DNA of 64,000 nt. Origin: an uncultured Paracoccaceae bacterium. GTDB taxonomy: Bacteria; Pseudomonadota; Alphaproteobacteria; Rhodobacterales; Rhodobacteraceae. The position numbers were made by a program, and so were the translations under genes. Below the pieces are notes generated by a model. That model ran no database searches and was not told where the DNA came from. It saw only the letters and a program-made list of their open reading frames with translations. The stretch's first letter is position 1; each line of letters begins with the position of its first letter. Below, in pieces: positions 34,843-42,201 of this stretch. The stretch is from positions 124,001 to 188,000 of the forward strand of contig CALMJS010000014.1 in NCBI GenBank assembly GCA_937864535.1. The letters are read 5' to 3'.

Positions 34843-35382
34843 ATGTCGGCCGGGTGGCGCAAGGAACTGATTGAGAAAATCAGGCGGCGGCTAACCCTGA
34901 TCGGGGTTGCCCTCTGCGCCATTGGCCTGCTCGCGGTAATATTTCCGATATTTTTCAGCGTGCTGACCAAAGTTGCGATTGGCTGGATCGTTTTCATGAT
35001 CGGCGCGATTACCCTGTACCACGCGTTTTGGGCGCGGTCGGTCGAAACCGCGCTTTTGTGTGCGGTGGTTGCGCTGATCTATATCGCGCTCGGCGTCTAT
35101 TTATCGTTGTTCATGGCTACGGGCCTTGTCGGGCTGACAACGATGATTTCAATGGTGTTCTTGTTCGAGGGTCTGATGCGGGTGTCGTTTTCCCTGCGCC
35201 ATCGGCCAAGGGTCGGCTGGGAATGGCTGATGACCAGTGCGGCGATCTCGGTGGCTCTGGGCGTGACCTTGCTGATCCTCTTGCCAGAGGCGGCGGAATG
35301 GGCGCTGGGCATGACGATGGGGCTGAACGCAATTGCCACCGGGGTGGCGGTATTGGCCATTTCCCGGTCCGTTGACCCCTGA
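34843..35382 (+). CDS. HdeD/DUF308-type six-helix membrane protein
   Basis: This 179-residue protein has about six hydrophobic segments in three pairs, the pattern of HdeD/DUF308 proteins (for example LIGVALCAIGLLAVIFPIF, GWIVFMIGAITLYHAFWA, LLCAVVALIYIALGVYL). HdeD contributes to acid resistance in E. coli, but many homologues have no known role. The start ATG 34843 follows the previous gene by 11 nt. It ends just before a long structured non-coding stretch. Confidence 0.75.
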   Translation: MSAGWRKELIEKIRRRLTLIGVALCAIGLLAVIFPIFFSVLTKVAIGWIVFMIGAITLYHAFWARSVETALLCAVVALIYIALGVYLSLFMATGLVGLTTMISMVFLFEGLMRVSFSLRHRPRVGWEWLMTSAAISVALGVTLLILLPEAAEWALGMTMGLNAIATGVAVLAISRSVDP

Positions 35383-35390
35383 GGGGCGGC

Positions 35391-35588
35391 GACGCTGGGG
35401 CAAGGGTGGCGAGAACCACAGCGACCGTACACGCTTTATTCCCGAGGACCTGTGATTACAGGTGGGCGCCAGATAACCGGGCCTGGACCCGGACAGAGCC
35501 AGCTCCCTCGGAGTTGCTTAAGGCCACTGGAATGTAAGCGCTTGCGCACGAGAAGAGCAGAAACTCGCCAAGCACCGAGGTAGTACGC
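35391..35588 (+). ncRNA. Candidate structured RNA of unknown identity (6S-like possible)
   Basis: This 273-nt gap (35383-35655) has no coding frame but several hairpins. CGTAC/GTACG can close a domain of about 165 nt, from about 35425 to 35588. Inside it are ACCTGT-GATT-ACAGGT, CCGGG-CCTGGA-CCCGG, GCGC-TT-GCGC and CGAG/CTCG. CCGAGG occurs near both ends with a complementary CCTCGG between, so two alternative folds compete. The length and the mostly paired form would fit 6S RNA, but I cannot confirm it from conserved bases. I saw no tmRNA tag frame, SRP or RNase P signatures. Strand and ends are uncertain. Confidence 0.35.
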
Positions 35589-35620
35589 CCGCCGTCACTC
35601 TTCAAGCCCTTCCGATGGAC

Positions 35621-35650
35621 TTGACCGATGTTCACGAATTGTTCATCATT
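35621..35650 (+). promoter_or_regulatory. mmcB promoter with LexA (SOS) box
   Basis: GTTC-ACGAATT-GTTC (35630-35644) is a perfect match to the alphaproteobacterial LexA box GTTC-N7-GTTC. It lies inside the spacer between TTGACC (-35, 35621-35626) and CATCAT/ATCATT (-10, 35644-35650). LexA bound here would block RNA polymerase. The start point would be at or within a base or two of the mmcB ATG. Confidence 0.8.
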
Positions 35651-35655
35651 GTGGC

Positions 35656-36129
35656 ATGAGCGATCCCGTCCAAACCCCTGATGACATCCTGCTTAGGCCC
35701 GGCCAGATTTTGGCCCGTGGCGTGTGTCGCCACCTGCTGTCGCATGATTTCGTCTCGCTCGAGGAATTGGTGCCGACGCCCGGCCTGCGGGTGGATGTGA
35801 TGGCCCTCGGCCCCAAGGACGAAATCTGGATCGTCGAATGCAAATCCAGCCGCGCCGATTTTCAAACCGATCGCAAATGGCAGGGGTATCTAGAGTGGTG
35901 TGACCGCTATTTCTGGGCGGTGGACGCGGATTTCCCGACCGATCTGCTGCCATCCGAATCGGGGTTGATCATCGCAGACGGTTACGGCGCGGAAATCCTG
36001 CGCATGGGGCCAGAGACCAAGATGGCTGCGGCCCGGCGCAAGGTGATGATGCGCAAATTTGCCCGCCATGCCGCGCTGCGCCACCATGCGCTGCGCGATC
36101 CGGGCGCGCGATTTAGCGGCGGCCTTTAG
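35656..36129 (+). CDS. mmcB: MmcB-family DNA repair protein (putative PD-(D/E)XK nuclease)
   Basis: This 157-residue protein has a PD-(D/E)XK-type core: Asp47 in LRVDVMAL, then Glu61 and Lys63 in WIVECKSSRADFQTDRKW. In Caulobacter the homologue is part of the LexA-regulated mutagenesis/repair set. Regulation fits, since a perfect SOS box sits in the promoter. There is no ribosome binding site before ATG 35656, and the -10 ends only 6-7 nt upstream, so a leaderless transcript is likely. It overlaps the convergent downstream gene by 17 nt. Confidence 0.88.
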   Translation: MSDPVQTPDDILLRPGQILARGVCRHLLSHDFVSLEELVPTPGLRVDVMALGPKDEIWIVECKSSRADFQTDRKWQGYLEWCDRYFWAVDADFPTDLLPSESGLIIADGYGAEILRMGPETKMAAARRKVMMRKFARHAALRHHALRDPGARFSGGL

Positions 36130-36319
36130 GCTTTTCGCCGACAGCGCGGGCTGCCTGAGCGGCGGCGCGAATCTCTTCTGCGATCTCTTCGGCCTCTTCG
36201 GGTTCGAAATCCATTGGGATTTCGACACCGTCTGCCTCGATAAACAGGCGCACCATGCCGGTATCGGTGGGGCCGATTTGCAAATTGGCTTCAACATCGC
36301 GTTCGGTATTGATGCCCAT
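36113..36319 (-). CDS. Small acidic protein, function unknown
   Basis: This 68-residue protein (MGINTERDVEANLQIGPTD...) has a beta-like first half with VRLFIEADGVEIPMDF. Its second half is a highly acidic and alanine-rich helix (PEEAEEIAEEIRAAAQAARAV). GGAGA lies 6 nt before ATG 36319; the longer frame from 36397 has no such site. It may be a short metal- or protein-binding factor, but no family is recognised. It is convergent with mmcB, overlapping its 3' end. Confidence 0.65.
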   Translation of the reverse strand: MGINTERDVEANLQIGPTDTGMVRLFIEADGVEIPMDFEPEEAEEIAEEIRAAAQAARAVGEKPKGRR

Positions 36320-36405
36320 GGCATATCTCCTGACTGGTTTGGCTGTGGTTAGCGCGGGCGGGACATAAGATGCAAGTAATGTGACAAAAATTGCCAATCA
36401 CACTC

Positions 36406-36434
36406 TTGCATTCCCTGCGGGGTGGGGGTAATCC
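36406..36434 (+). promoter_or_regulatory. Candidate promoter of tRNA-His
   Basis: TTGCAT (36406-36411) and TAATCC (36429-36434) are 17 nt apart and place the start point about 4-5 nt before the tRNA. Confidence 0.4.
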
Positions 36435-36444
36435 CCGCGCCAGT

Positions 36445-36521
36445 GCCGCCTTAGCTCAGTTGGTTAGAGCGCTGGATTGTGGATCCAGAGGTCCCCTGTT
36501 CAAGCCAGGGAGGCGGTACCA
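36445..36521 (+). tRNA. tRNA-His (anticodon GUG), A73 and no encoded G-1
   Basis: The cloverleaf has acceptor GCCGCCT/AGGCGGT, D arm with TTAGCTCAGTTGGTTAGAGC and anticodon stem CTGGA/TCCAG. The loop is TTGTGGA, so the anticodon is GTG. The T arm is CCTG-TTCAAGC-CAGG, and CCA is encoded. Position -1 is T (36444) and the discriminator is A, not the G-1:C73 pair of most bacteria. This is a known trait of many alphaproteobacteria. Confidence 0.97.
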
Positions 36522-36529
36522 TCTCCCCC

Positions 36530-36829
36530 TCATTCGATTGTAATGTCCTGACGCAGGCCGCCGGTTGCCGCGTCGTAGATCAGGATATGGTTTTCCTCGG
36601 TCACGATGGCGTACCAACCGTTGCCGACGGTATAGGCAGTCGCGGTGACCCCGTCAGGCAGCGTGATTTTATCGGGGGCAACGCTGGTTGTTTGGTTCAA
36701 ACGGATGACAAGCGTCAGAATTAGGACTACGAAGCCCGCGATCATCACCACGGCCATGCCCGTGACCAGCCGTTTCAGGTAGGTCAAATGCGGCGGTAGG
36801 CTGTTTTCGTCTTCAGGAGCCTTATCCAT
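36530..36829 (-). CDS. Small single-pass membrane protein, function unknown
   Basis: This 99-residue protein has one membrane helix (LVTGMAVVMIAGFVVLILTLVI, about residues 17-38) after a short charged N-terminus. A C-terminal domain of about 55 residues follows, probably a small beta-sheet unit facing the periplasm (PDGVTATAYTVGNGWYAIVTEENHILIYD). The ATG at 36829 overlaps the rluA-family ATG at 36828 in CATG, and its ribosome binding site AAAGGG lies within that gene. The longer frame from 37033 overlaps the neighbour and is not credible. No function is known. Confidence 0.72.
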   Translation of the reverse strand: MDKAPEDENSLPPHLTYLKRLVTGMAVVMIAGFVVLILTLVIRLNQTTSVAPDKITLPDGVTATAYTVGNGWYAIVTEENHILIYDAATGGLRQDITIE

Positions 36830-37859
36830 GGCCCAGTCCCTTTTGTCGTTTCTCATTGCGGATGCTCCGCCTCCCCGTCTTGATAAGGCGCTTTCGCGGG
36901 ATGTGCCAGAAGAGGCGGATCTCAGCCGGTCCCGTCTGGCCCGCCTGATCGAAGACGGTGCGGTTGCGGTGAACGGCGAAGTGATCACCAATCCCCGGCA
37001 CAAGGTCGTCGCAGGCGACGCAATCGCCATCACGCTGGAAGAAGCGGTCGAAACCGATCTGGTGGCCGAGGATATTCCGCTGGTCGTCGTCTATGAAGAT
37101 GACGATCTGATCGTGATCGACAAACCGGCCGGCATGGTCGTGCATCCTGCCCCCGGTAGCCCCAGCGGCACGGTGGTCAATGCGCTGATGCATCATTGCG
37201 GCGAAACACTGTCGGGCATTGGCGGCGAAAAACGTCCGGGCATCGTCCACCGCATTGACAAGGACACCAGCGGCCTGTTGGTCGCGGCCAAATCGGACCG
37301 CGCGCATCACGGGCTAGCGGCACAGTTTGAAAAGCACAGCGTACAGCGCCGCTATCTGGCGGTCTGTTACGGTGCTCCGGACCAAAACGATCCCCGCATT
37401 CACGGGGTGCGTGGCACGAATTTCGAGCCGGGCAATATTCTGAAAATCCAGACCTTTCTCGGGCGGCACAAAACCGACCGTCAGCGTCAGGCGGTCAGCT
37501 TTGAGACCGGCCGCCATGCGGTGACGCGGGCGCGCATCGTGCAAACCTTGGGCGAGCCGGTCACGGCGGCCCTGATCGAATGTTGGCTGGAAACCGGGCG
37601 CACCCATCAGATCCGGGTGCATATGGCGCATGTCGGGCACAGCCTGATCGGCGATCCCGTCTATGGCGGCAAACGCAAACTGAACGTCAAGGCCGTGGGC
37701 GAAGCCGGGGCCGAGGCGGCGGCGGCGTTCCCGCGTCAGGCGCTGCATGCGGCGACCTTGGGGTTTGAACACCCTGTGACGGGCGAAACGCTAGAGTTTG
37801 AATCGCCGCTGCCGCAGGACATGGTTGACTTGGTCACGGCAATGGGCGGCCAGCTCTGA
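36828..37859 (+). CDS. rluD: RluA/RluD-family 23S rRNA pseudouridine synthase
   Basis: This 343-residue enzyme isomerises uridine in rRNA. The N-terminal S4 domain (SRSRLARLIEDGAVAVNGEVI) binds RNA, and the catalytic domain has the family signature with the active-site aspartate in HRIDKDTSGLLV. The ATG at 36828 shares two bases with the divergent start codon. Its AGGAG ribosome binding site (36815-36819) is inside the other gene. RluD rather than RluA/RluC is favoured by the S4 domain, the length and a rpoH neighbour often seen in alphaproteobacteria. Target sites are not visible from sequence. Confidence 0.88.
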   Translation: MAQSLLSFLIADAPPPRLDKALSRDVPEEADLSRSRLARLIEDGAVAVNGEVITNPRHKVVAGDAIAITLEEAVETDLVAEDIPLVVVYEDDDLIVIDKPAGMVVHPAPGSPSGTVVNALMHHCGETLSGIGGEKRPGIVHRIDKDTSGLLVAAKSDRAHHGLAAQFEKHSVQRRYLAVCYGAPDQNDPRIHGVRGTNFEPGNILKIQTFLGRHKTDRQRQAVSFETGRHAVTRARIVQTLGEPVTAALIECWLETGRTHQIRVHMAHVGHSLIGDPVYGGKRKLNVKAVGEAGAEAAAAFPRQALHAATLGFEHPVTGETLEFESPLPQDMVDLVTAMGGQL

Positions 37860-37908
37860 CCGAACGGCGGCTCTGAAATACACCATCCCATCTGCGTGAA
37901 TGCACCGA

Positions 37909-38030
37909 AATGCCTCTGTTTCAGCGACAGAATGGCATTACTGTTGCGTATATCTTGGGACGCGACCTCTTGAAGAGCTGTGTTTGCGTTACCATATGCA
38001 ATGTTAACAGTATAAACATGCAGGACGAAA
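37909..38030 (+). promoter_or_regulatory. rpoH upstream region with heat-shock-like promoter
   Basis: CTTGAA (37969-37974) and CCATAT (37992-37997) resemble an alphaproteobacterial sigma-32 promoter with a 17-nt spacer. They also read as TTGAAG/CATATG for sigma-70. Further up, AATGCC...GGCATT (37909-37914 with 37934-37939) plus CTGT/ACAG forms an imperfect hairpin. Autoregulation by RpoH is possible. Confidence 0.4.
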
Positions 38031-38927
38031 ATGAGTAGCTACGCCAACCTCCCGGCACCATCTCCTGAGCAGGGGCTGAATCGCTACCTACAGGAAATCC
38101 GCAAGTTCCCGATGTTGGAACCCGAAGAAGAATACATGCTGGCCAAGGCTTGGGTCGATCGGCAAGAGCCCGCTGCGGCCCACCGTCTGGTGACCTCCCA
38201 CCTGCGCCTCGCGGCGAAAATCGCGATGGGCTATCGCGGCTATGGTCTGCCGCAGGCCGAAGTGATTTCCGAAGCGAACGTCGGTCTGATGCAGGCCGTC
38301 AAACGGTTTGACCCTGAAAAGGGCTTCCGCCTCGCGACCTATGCGATGTGGTGGATCCGCGCGTCGATCCAGGAATACATCCTGCGGTCATGGTCGCTGG
38401 TGAAACTGGGGACGACCTCGGCCCAGAAAAAACTGTTCTTTAACCTGCGCAAGGCCAAGTCGCGGATCGGCGCACTGGAAGAGGGCGATCTGCATCCGGA
38501 CAACGTGCGCCGGATCGCCAACGATCTGGGCGTGACAGAGGATGATGTTATCCAGATGAACCGGCGGATGTCGGGCGGCGATGCCTCGCTCAATGCGATG
38601 GTTGGTGGGGATGACGACAGTTCCACGCAATGGCAGGACTGGCTCGAGGATGAAGACGCCGATCAGGCGACGGCCTTTGAAGAGCGGGATGAAATGGACA
38701 GCCGCCGCGCCCTTTTGGCCGAGGCGATGGGCGTCCTGAACGAGCGCGAACGGGATATTCTGATCCAGCGCCGTCTGGCCGACGAAACCGTCACGCTCGA
38801 GGATCTGTCTGCCCAGTACGAGGTCAGCCGCGAACGCATCCGCCAGATCGAAGTCCGTGCGTTTGAGAAACTGCAAAAGCGGATGACCGAACTGGCCATC
38901 GAACGCGGGATGCTGACCGACGCATGA
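38031..38927 (+). CDS. rpoH: RNA polymerase sigma factor RpoH (sigma-32)
   Basis: This 298-residue heat-shock sigma factor has region 2 (LRLAAKIAMGYRGYGLPQAEVISEANVGLMQAVKRFDPEKGFRLATYAMWWIRA), the RpoH-specific box QKKLFFNLRKAKSRI, and region 4 ending in [17 protein letters not shown]. RpoH controls chaperones and proteases; many Rhodobacteraceae have two copies, RpoHI and RpoHII. The RpoH box makes misassignment unlikely. ATG 38031 has AGGACG upstream. A 62-nt gap to the next gene holds a strong hairpin. Confidence 0.96.
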   Translation: MSSYANLPAPSPEQGLNRYLQEIRKFPMLEPEEEYMLAKAWVDRQEPAAAHRLVTSHLRLAAKIAMGYRGYGLPQAEVISEANVGLMQAVKRFDPEKGFRLATYAMWWIRASIQEYILRSWSLVKLGTTSAQKKLFFNLRKAKSRIGALEEGDLHPDNVRRIANDLGVTEDDVIQMNRRMSGGDASLNAMVGGDDDSSTQWQDWLEDEDADQATAFEERDEMDSRRALLAEAMGVLNERERDILIQRRLADETVTLEDLSAQYEVSRERIRQIEVRAFEKLQKRMTELAIERGMLTDA

Positions 38928-38940
38928 CCCATTGCCGCCC

Positions 38941-38984
38941 CCCGTTCCCTGCGTTAGCGTCAGTTCGTTAACGCAAACGGGAGG
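38941..38984 (+). promoter_or_regulatory. Hairpin masking the ribosome binding site of the gene after rpoH
   Basis: CCCGTT/AACGGG (38941-38946 with 38976-38981) and TGCGTTA/TAACGCA (38950-38956 with 38969-38975) form a 13-bp stem with one CCC bulge and a 12-nt loop. The 3' arm reaches into GGGAGG, the ribosome binding site of the oxidoreductase. There is no T-run, so a terminator is less likely. Confidence 0.55.
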
Positions 38985-38989
38985 CGACG

Positions 38990-39958
38990 ATGAAAACGGT
39001 CAAATGGGGTGTTCTGGGTGCGGCAAAATTTGCCCGCGAACACATGGCGCGGGCCATTCACGCCGCCGAAGGCGCTGATTTTTATGCCATCGCGACCTCT
39101 TCGCCGGACAAGGCTGCCGGGTTTCAGGCGTTCCAACCCAAACTGAAAGTCCACGACAGCTATGAGGCGCTGCTAGCAGATCCCGAGATCGAAGCCGTCT
39201 ACATTCCGCTGCCGAACCATCTGCACGTCGAATGGACGATCAAGGCGCTGGAGGCCGGCAAACACGTCCTCTGCGAAAAGCCGATTGCCATGTCCGAGGG
39301 CGAGTTTGACCGCCTGATCGCTGCCCGTGACAAGGCCGGCAAACTGGCGGCAGAGGCCTATATGATCGTACATCACCCGCAGTTGCAGCGCGCCCGGCAA
39401 ATCGTGCAGTCGGGCATGCTCGGCGATCTGGTGCTGGTCGATACCGTGTTCAGCTACAACAACGCCGCCGATGTCACCAACATCCGCAACCGTCCCGAAA
39501 CGGGCGGCGGTGCGCTGCCTGATATCGGGGTCTACATCTTTGGCTCGGCGCGGTTTGTGACAGGCCAAGAGCCGACCGCAATCGCCCATGCGCAGATCAC
39601 GCGTGAAAACGGTGTCGATGTGTTCACGCAGTTGACGGCCGATTTCCCCGGCTTTGCCTATCGCGGTGTCGTGTCGATGCGGATGCACACCCGGCAGTAC
39701 ATCACGTTCCAAGGGACCAAGGGCCATCTGACCCTGACCGCGCCGTTCAACGCAGGGGTCTATGATCAGGCCGAACTAACGCTGGAAACCAGCGCGGGCC
39801 GCACGGTCGAACGCTGGCCAGGGGTCAATCATTACGTGCTTCAGGTGCAGAATCTTGGCCGCGCTATTCGCGGCGAGGCCGAGTACCCCTGTCCGCTGGA
39901 ATTCAGCCGTGGCACGCAGCGGATGATCGATATGACTATCGCGGCGGCGGATGCCTGA
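38990..39958 (+). CDS. Gfo/Idh/MocA-family oxidoreductase
   Basis: This 322-residue NAD(P)-dependent dehydrogenase has the N-terminal Rossmann motif (WGVLGAAKFAREHMARAI) and the family-typical PLPNHLHVEWTIKALEAGKHVLCEKPIA, where the EKP lysine is the catalytic residue. The C-terminal domain is the alpha/beta substrate fold. Substrate is not visible; close relatives act on inositols, hexoses or amino sugars. GGGAGG before ATG 38990 is covered by a hairpin. Its stop overlaps the next gene by 8 bp, a polysaccharide-like transferase, so a sugar role is likely. Confidence 0.88.
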   Translation: MKTVKWGVLGAAKFAREHMARAIHAAEGADFYAIATSSPDKAAGFQAFQPKLKVHDSYEALLADPEIEAVYIPLPNHLHVEWTIKALEAGKHVLCEKPIAMSEGEFDRLIAARDKAGKLAAEAYMIVHHPQLQRARQIVQSGMLGDLVLVDTVFSYNNAADVTNIRNRPETGGGALPDIGVYIFGSARFVTGQEPTAIAHAQITRENGVDVFTQLTADFPGFAYRGVVSMRMHTRQYITFQGTKGHLTLTAPFNAGVYDQAELTLETSAGRTVERWPGVNHYVLQVQNLGRAIRGEAEYPCPLEFSRGTQRMIDMTIAAADA

Positions 39959-40886
39959 AATCCTGATCCATCTGCCGCGCGATATGATCGACGCGGTGGC
40001 GGATAACCCGAACCAGTTTTATCGCAAATTGGAACAGGGACTGTCAGAGGCGGGCTATGCGGCCCGCATCCTGCGGCGGCGGCGCGGCAATCCGTGCCCG
40101 CCCGCCGATGACAATTTCCATTTTGTCCATCAGGGGCTGCACCGTCAGGCCAATGTTCTCAACACCGGCTTGGCCTATGTGTTTCCGTTCTGGTACGCCG
40201 ACCCGACGGGCATTTACGGGCATAGCAGTCTGGTGTCCGCGCGGTTTGAACCCGCTGCTCTGGACCGGGACGCGGCGCAAAGCTTTGGCAACCGGCTGCG
40301 GGCGCGGCTCGTGGCGAAACGGTTTTCGCGCTACGATCAGAAAACCGCAGTGACGCCCTTTGACGGTGGCCACGTTGCGGTGTTCTTGCAGGGGCCGGGG
40401 GATATCCTCGAACGGGCGCAATTGTTTGAAACGGTCGATCTGCTGCGGGCTGTCGCGCGGCTGGACCGGCCCGTAGTGGTGAAACCGCATCCCGCTGGCC
40501 AAACCGACCAAGAGACGGCCCTGTTGCGCGATCTGGTCCATGCAGGTCTGGTTCAGCAGACGGACGCCAATATCCACGACATCCTGAGTGGGGCCGTCGC
40601 CAGCGTGTCGATCAGCTCTGCCGTCACGCTAGAGGGGATGATGCACGGCGTTCCTGCTGTCCTCTGCGGTCTGTCGGATTTGCACCACAACGCCGTGACC
40701 GCACGGTCGCCGGATCAGATCGGGCCTGCCATCGAACAGGCCATTGCGACGCCGTGGCAGCACGATGCGTTCCTCTACTGGTTCCTGTTCCAGCAGAACC
40801 TGAACGCCGGTGCGCCTGATCTGATTGATCGGGCTCTCGCGCGGATCGCGGCGACGGGAGCTGACCTGACGTCGTTTCGCCGCTAG
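39951..40886 (+). CDS. KpsC/KpsS-like glycosyltransferase-type protein, function unknown
   Basis: This 311-residue soluble protein starts at ATG 39951, inside the end of the oxidoreductase gene. Its C-terminal half has VVVKPHPAGQTDQETA (KPHP at residues 178-181) and a later SISSAVTLEGMMHGVPAVLCG. Both match the two conserved GT-B motifs of KpsC and KpsS at 26-31 kb. The N-terminal half (HFVHQGLHRQANVLNTGLAYVFPFWYADPTGIYG) has no match I know. A capsule- or glycan-related transferase is plausible, but not shown. The gene overlaps the convergent dipeptidase gene by 4 bp. Confidence 0.7.
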   Translation: MPEILIHLPRDMIDAVADNPNQFYRKLEQGLSEAGYAARILRRRRGNPCPPADDNFHFVHQGLHRQANVLNTGLAYVFPFWYADPTGIYGHSSLVSARFEPAALDRDAAQSFGNRLRARLVAKRFSRYDQKTAVTPFDGGHVAVFLQGPGDILERAQLFETVDLLRAVARLDRPVVVKPHPAGQTDQETALLRDLVHAGLVQQTDANIHDILSGAVASVSISSAVTLEGMMHGVPAVLCGLSDLHHNAVTARSPDQIGPAIEQAIATPWQHDAFLYWFLFQQNLNAGAPDLIDRALARIAATGADLTSFRR

Positions 40887-42052
40887 TTCAGCCGTGCCCG
40901 CAACACACGCAGCATATTTTCGCCCATGACCTTGCGGATCTGGGCCTCTGACAGGCCCGCGTCCAGCAGGGCGCTGGTCAGGGCGGAGAGTTCGCTGGTG
41001 TCAAAGGCGGTTTCGACAGATCCGTCGAAATCCGATCCCAGCGACACGTGATTTTCCCCGACAGCAGCGATTGCGGCGACGATCATTTTCGCGATGCCCT
41101 GCGGTGTGATATCGTCACAGGCGACCTCGGCCCAATAGCCCATGCCGATCACCCCGCCACTGGCCACGATGTCGCGCATCAGATCGTCGGGAAAGTTGCG
41201 CTTGACCGGACAGTGACCATGTAGGCCGCTATGGCTGACCACCAGCGGCACATCGGTAAGGGCGACGACATCGCGGGCCACCTGTTCCGACGAATGCGCG
41301 AGGTCGATGATCCAGCCGTCCGCAGCGGACTTGGTCACCACCTCGCGGCCAAAGTCGGTCAGGCCGTGGTTTCCCTCGCCATGCAGCGAGCCGCCCAGTT
41401 CGTTGTCGAAAAAGTGCTGTAGCCCGATCAGCCGATAGCCGGCATCCCAGAGCGCCTGCATATTCGCGATATCCCCCTCCAGAGGATGCGCGCCCTCGAT
41501 TCCTAGTAGACCGGCGGTGACGGTGGCCCCAGCAGCCCGATCAGCCAAGACCTGATCCAGTTGCGCCTGTGTTGTGACCACTTGCAGATGATCGGGGGCG
41601 CGGTCGGCAAACCGGTGCAGTTTTTGCGCCTGATAGAGGGCGCGTTCGCGCAAACTGGTCCAAGTCCGCAGCGGCCACATCTGCCCGATCGCCAAAGGGG
41701 TGATATTGTCGAAGGCATCGGCGGCATTGGCGTCGTAATTCTGACCTGCCGGGCTCTTGGTTACGGCGGTAAAGACCTGAATGGCGACGTTGCCTTGGGT
41801 CAGGCGGGGCAGATCGACCTGACCATAGCTGCCGCGTTTGGTCAGATCGCGGTTCCACAGCAGGCTGTCAGCGTGCCAATCCCCAATCAGCAAGGTCGGG
41901 TGCAGGGCCTGCGCCGCGTCTGACACGGGGTAAGGGTCATGCGGAACAATCGCATTGCGGCCCTTTTCGATATAGGCGGGCAAAAAGCCGAAAAAACCAA
42001 TCGTGGCGGCAATCACAATCCCGCCCAGTCCCAGTCCAATTTTGCGCAGCAT
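40883..42052 (-). CDS. Membrane dipeptidase (peptidase M19 family)
   Basis: This 389-residue zinc dipeptidase has an N-terminal hydrophobic segment (LGLGGIVIAATIGFFGFLPAY) that anchors or exports it. The M19 metal motifs follow: DWHADSLL, IEGAHPL (bridging Glu), LAHSS, VVSHSG, and GSDFDG near the C-terminus. Such enzymes cleave dipeptides, including D-amino acid containing ones, and may help recycle cell-wall peptides. ATG 42052 is the natural start. It is convergent with the KpsC-like gene and not linked to other peptidase genes. Confidence 0.88.
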   Translation of the reverse strand: MLRKIGLGLGGIVIAATIGFFGFLPAYIEKGRNAIVPHDPYPVSDAAQALHPTLLIGDWHADSLLWNRDLTKRGSYGQVDLPRLTQGNVAIQVFTAVTKSPAGQNYDANAADAFDNITPLAIGQMWPLRTWTSLRERALYQAQKLHRFADRAPDHLQVVTTQAQLDQVLADRAAGATVTAGLLGIEGAHPLEGDIANMQALWDAGYRLIGLQHFFDNELGGSLHGEGNHGLTDFGREVVTKSAADGWIIDLAHSSEQVARDVVALTDVPLVVSHSGLHGHCPVKRNFPDDLMRDIVASGGVIGMGYWAEVACDDITPQGIAKMIVAAIAAVGENHVSLGSDFDGSVETAFDTSELSALTSALLDAGLSEAQIRKVMGENMLRVLRARLN

Positions 42053-42201
42053 CTGTCCCCCCTAGGATTTGCGCCCAGCCTAGCGGTGCTGAATGCCATC
42101 GCAAAGGAGATTACGTCCCCAAGTGCGCCGTCGCCCCGCCCGATGTATCACCGGGTGGCGGCCCCATACCCCCAAAATAGCCCCGTGGGATGAGGTGGAC
42201 C

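Noticed and set aside
35383-35655. tmRNA, SRP RNA or RNase P RNA in the structured gap
   Set aside because: No tag-coding frame of the ANDN type, no TTCGA T-loop with CCA, no SRP GGAA-tetraloop core and no RNase P GAGGAAAGTC motif on either strand.
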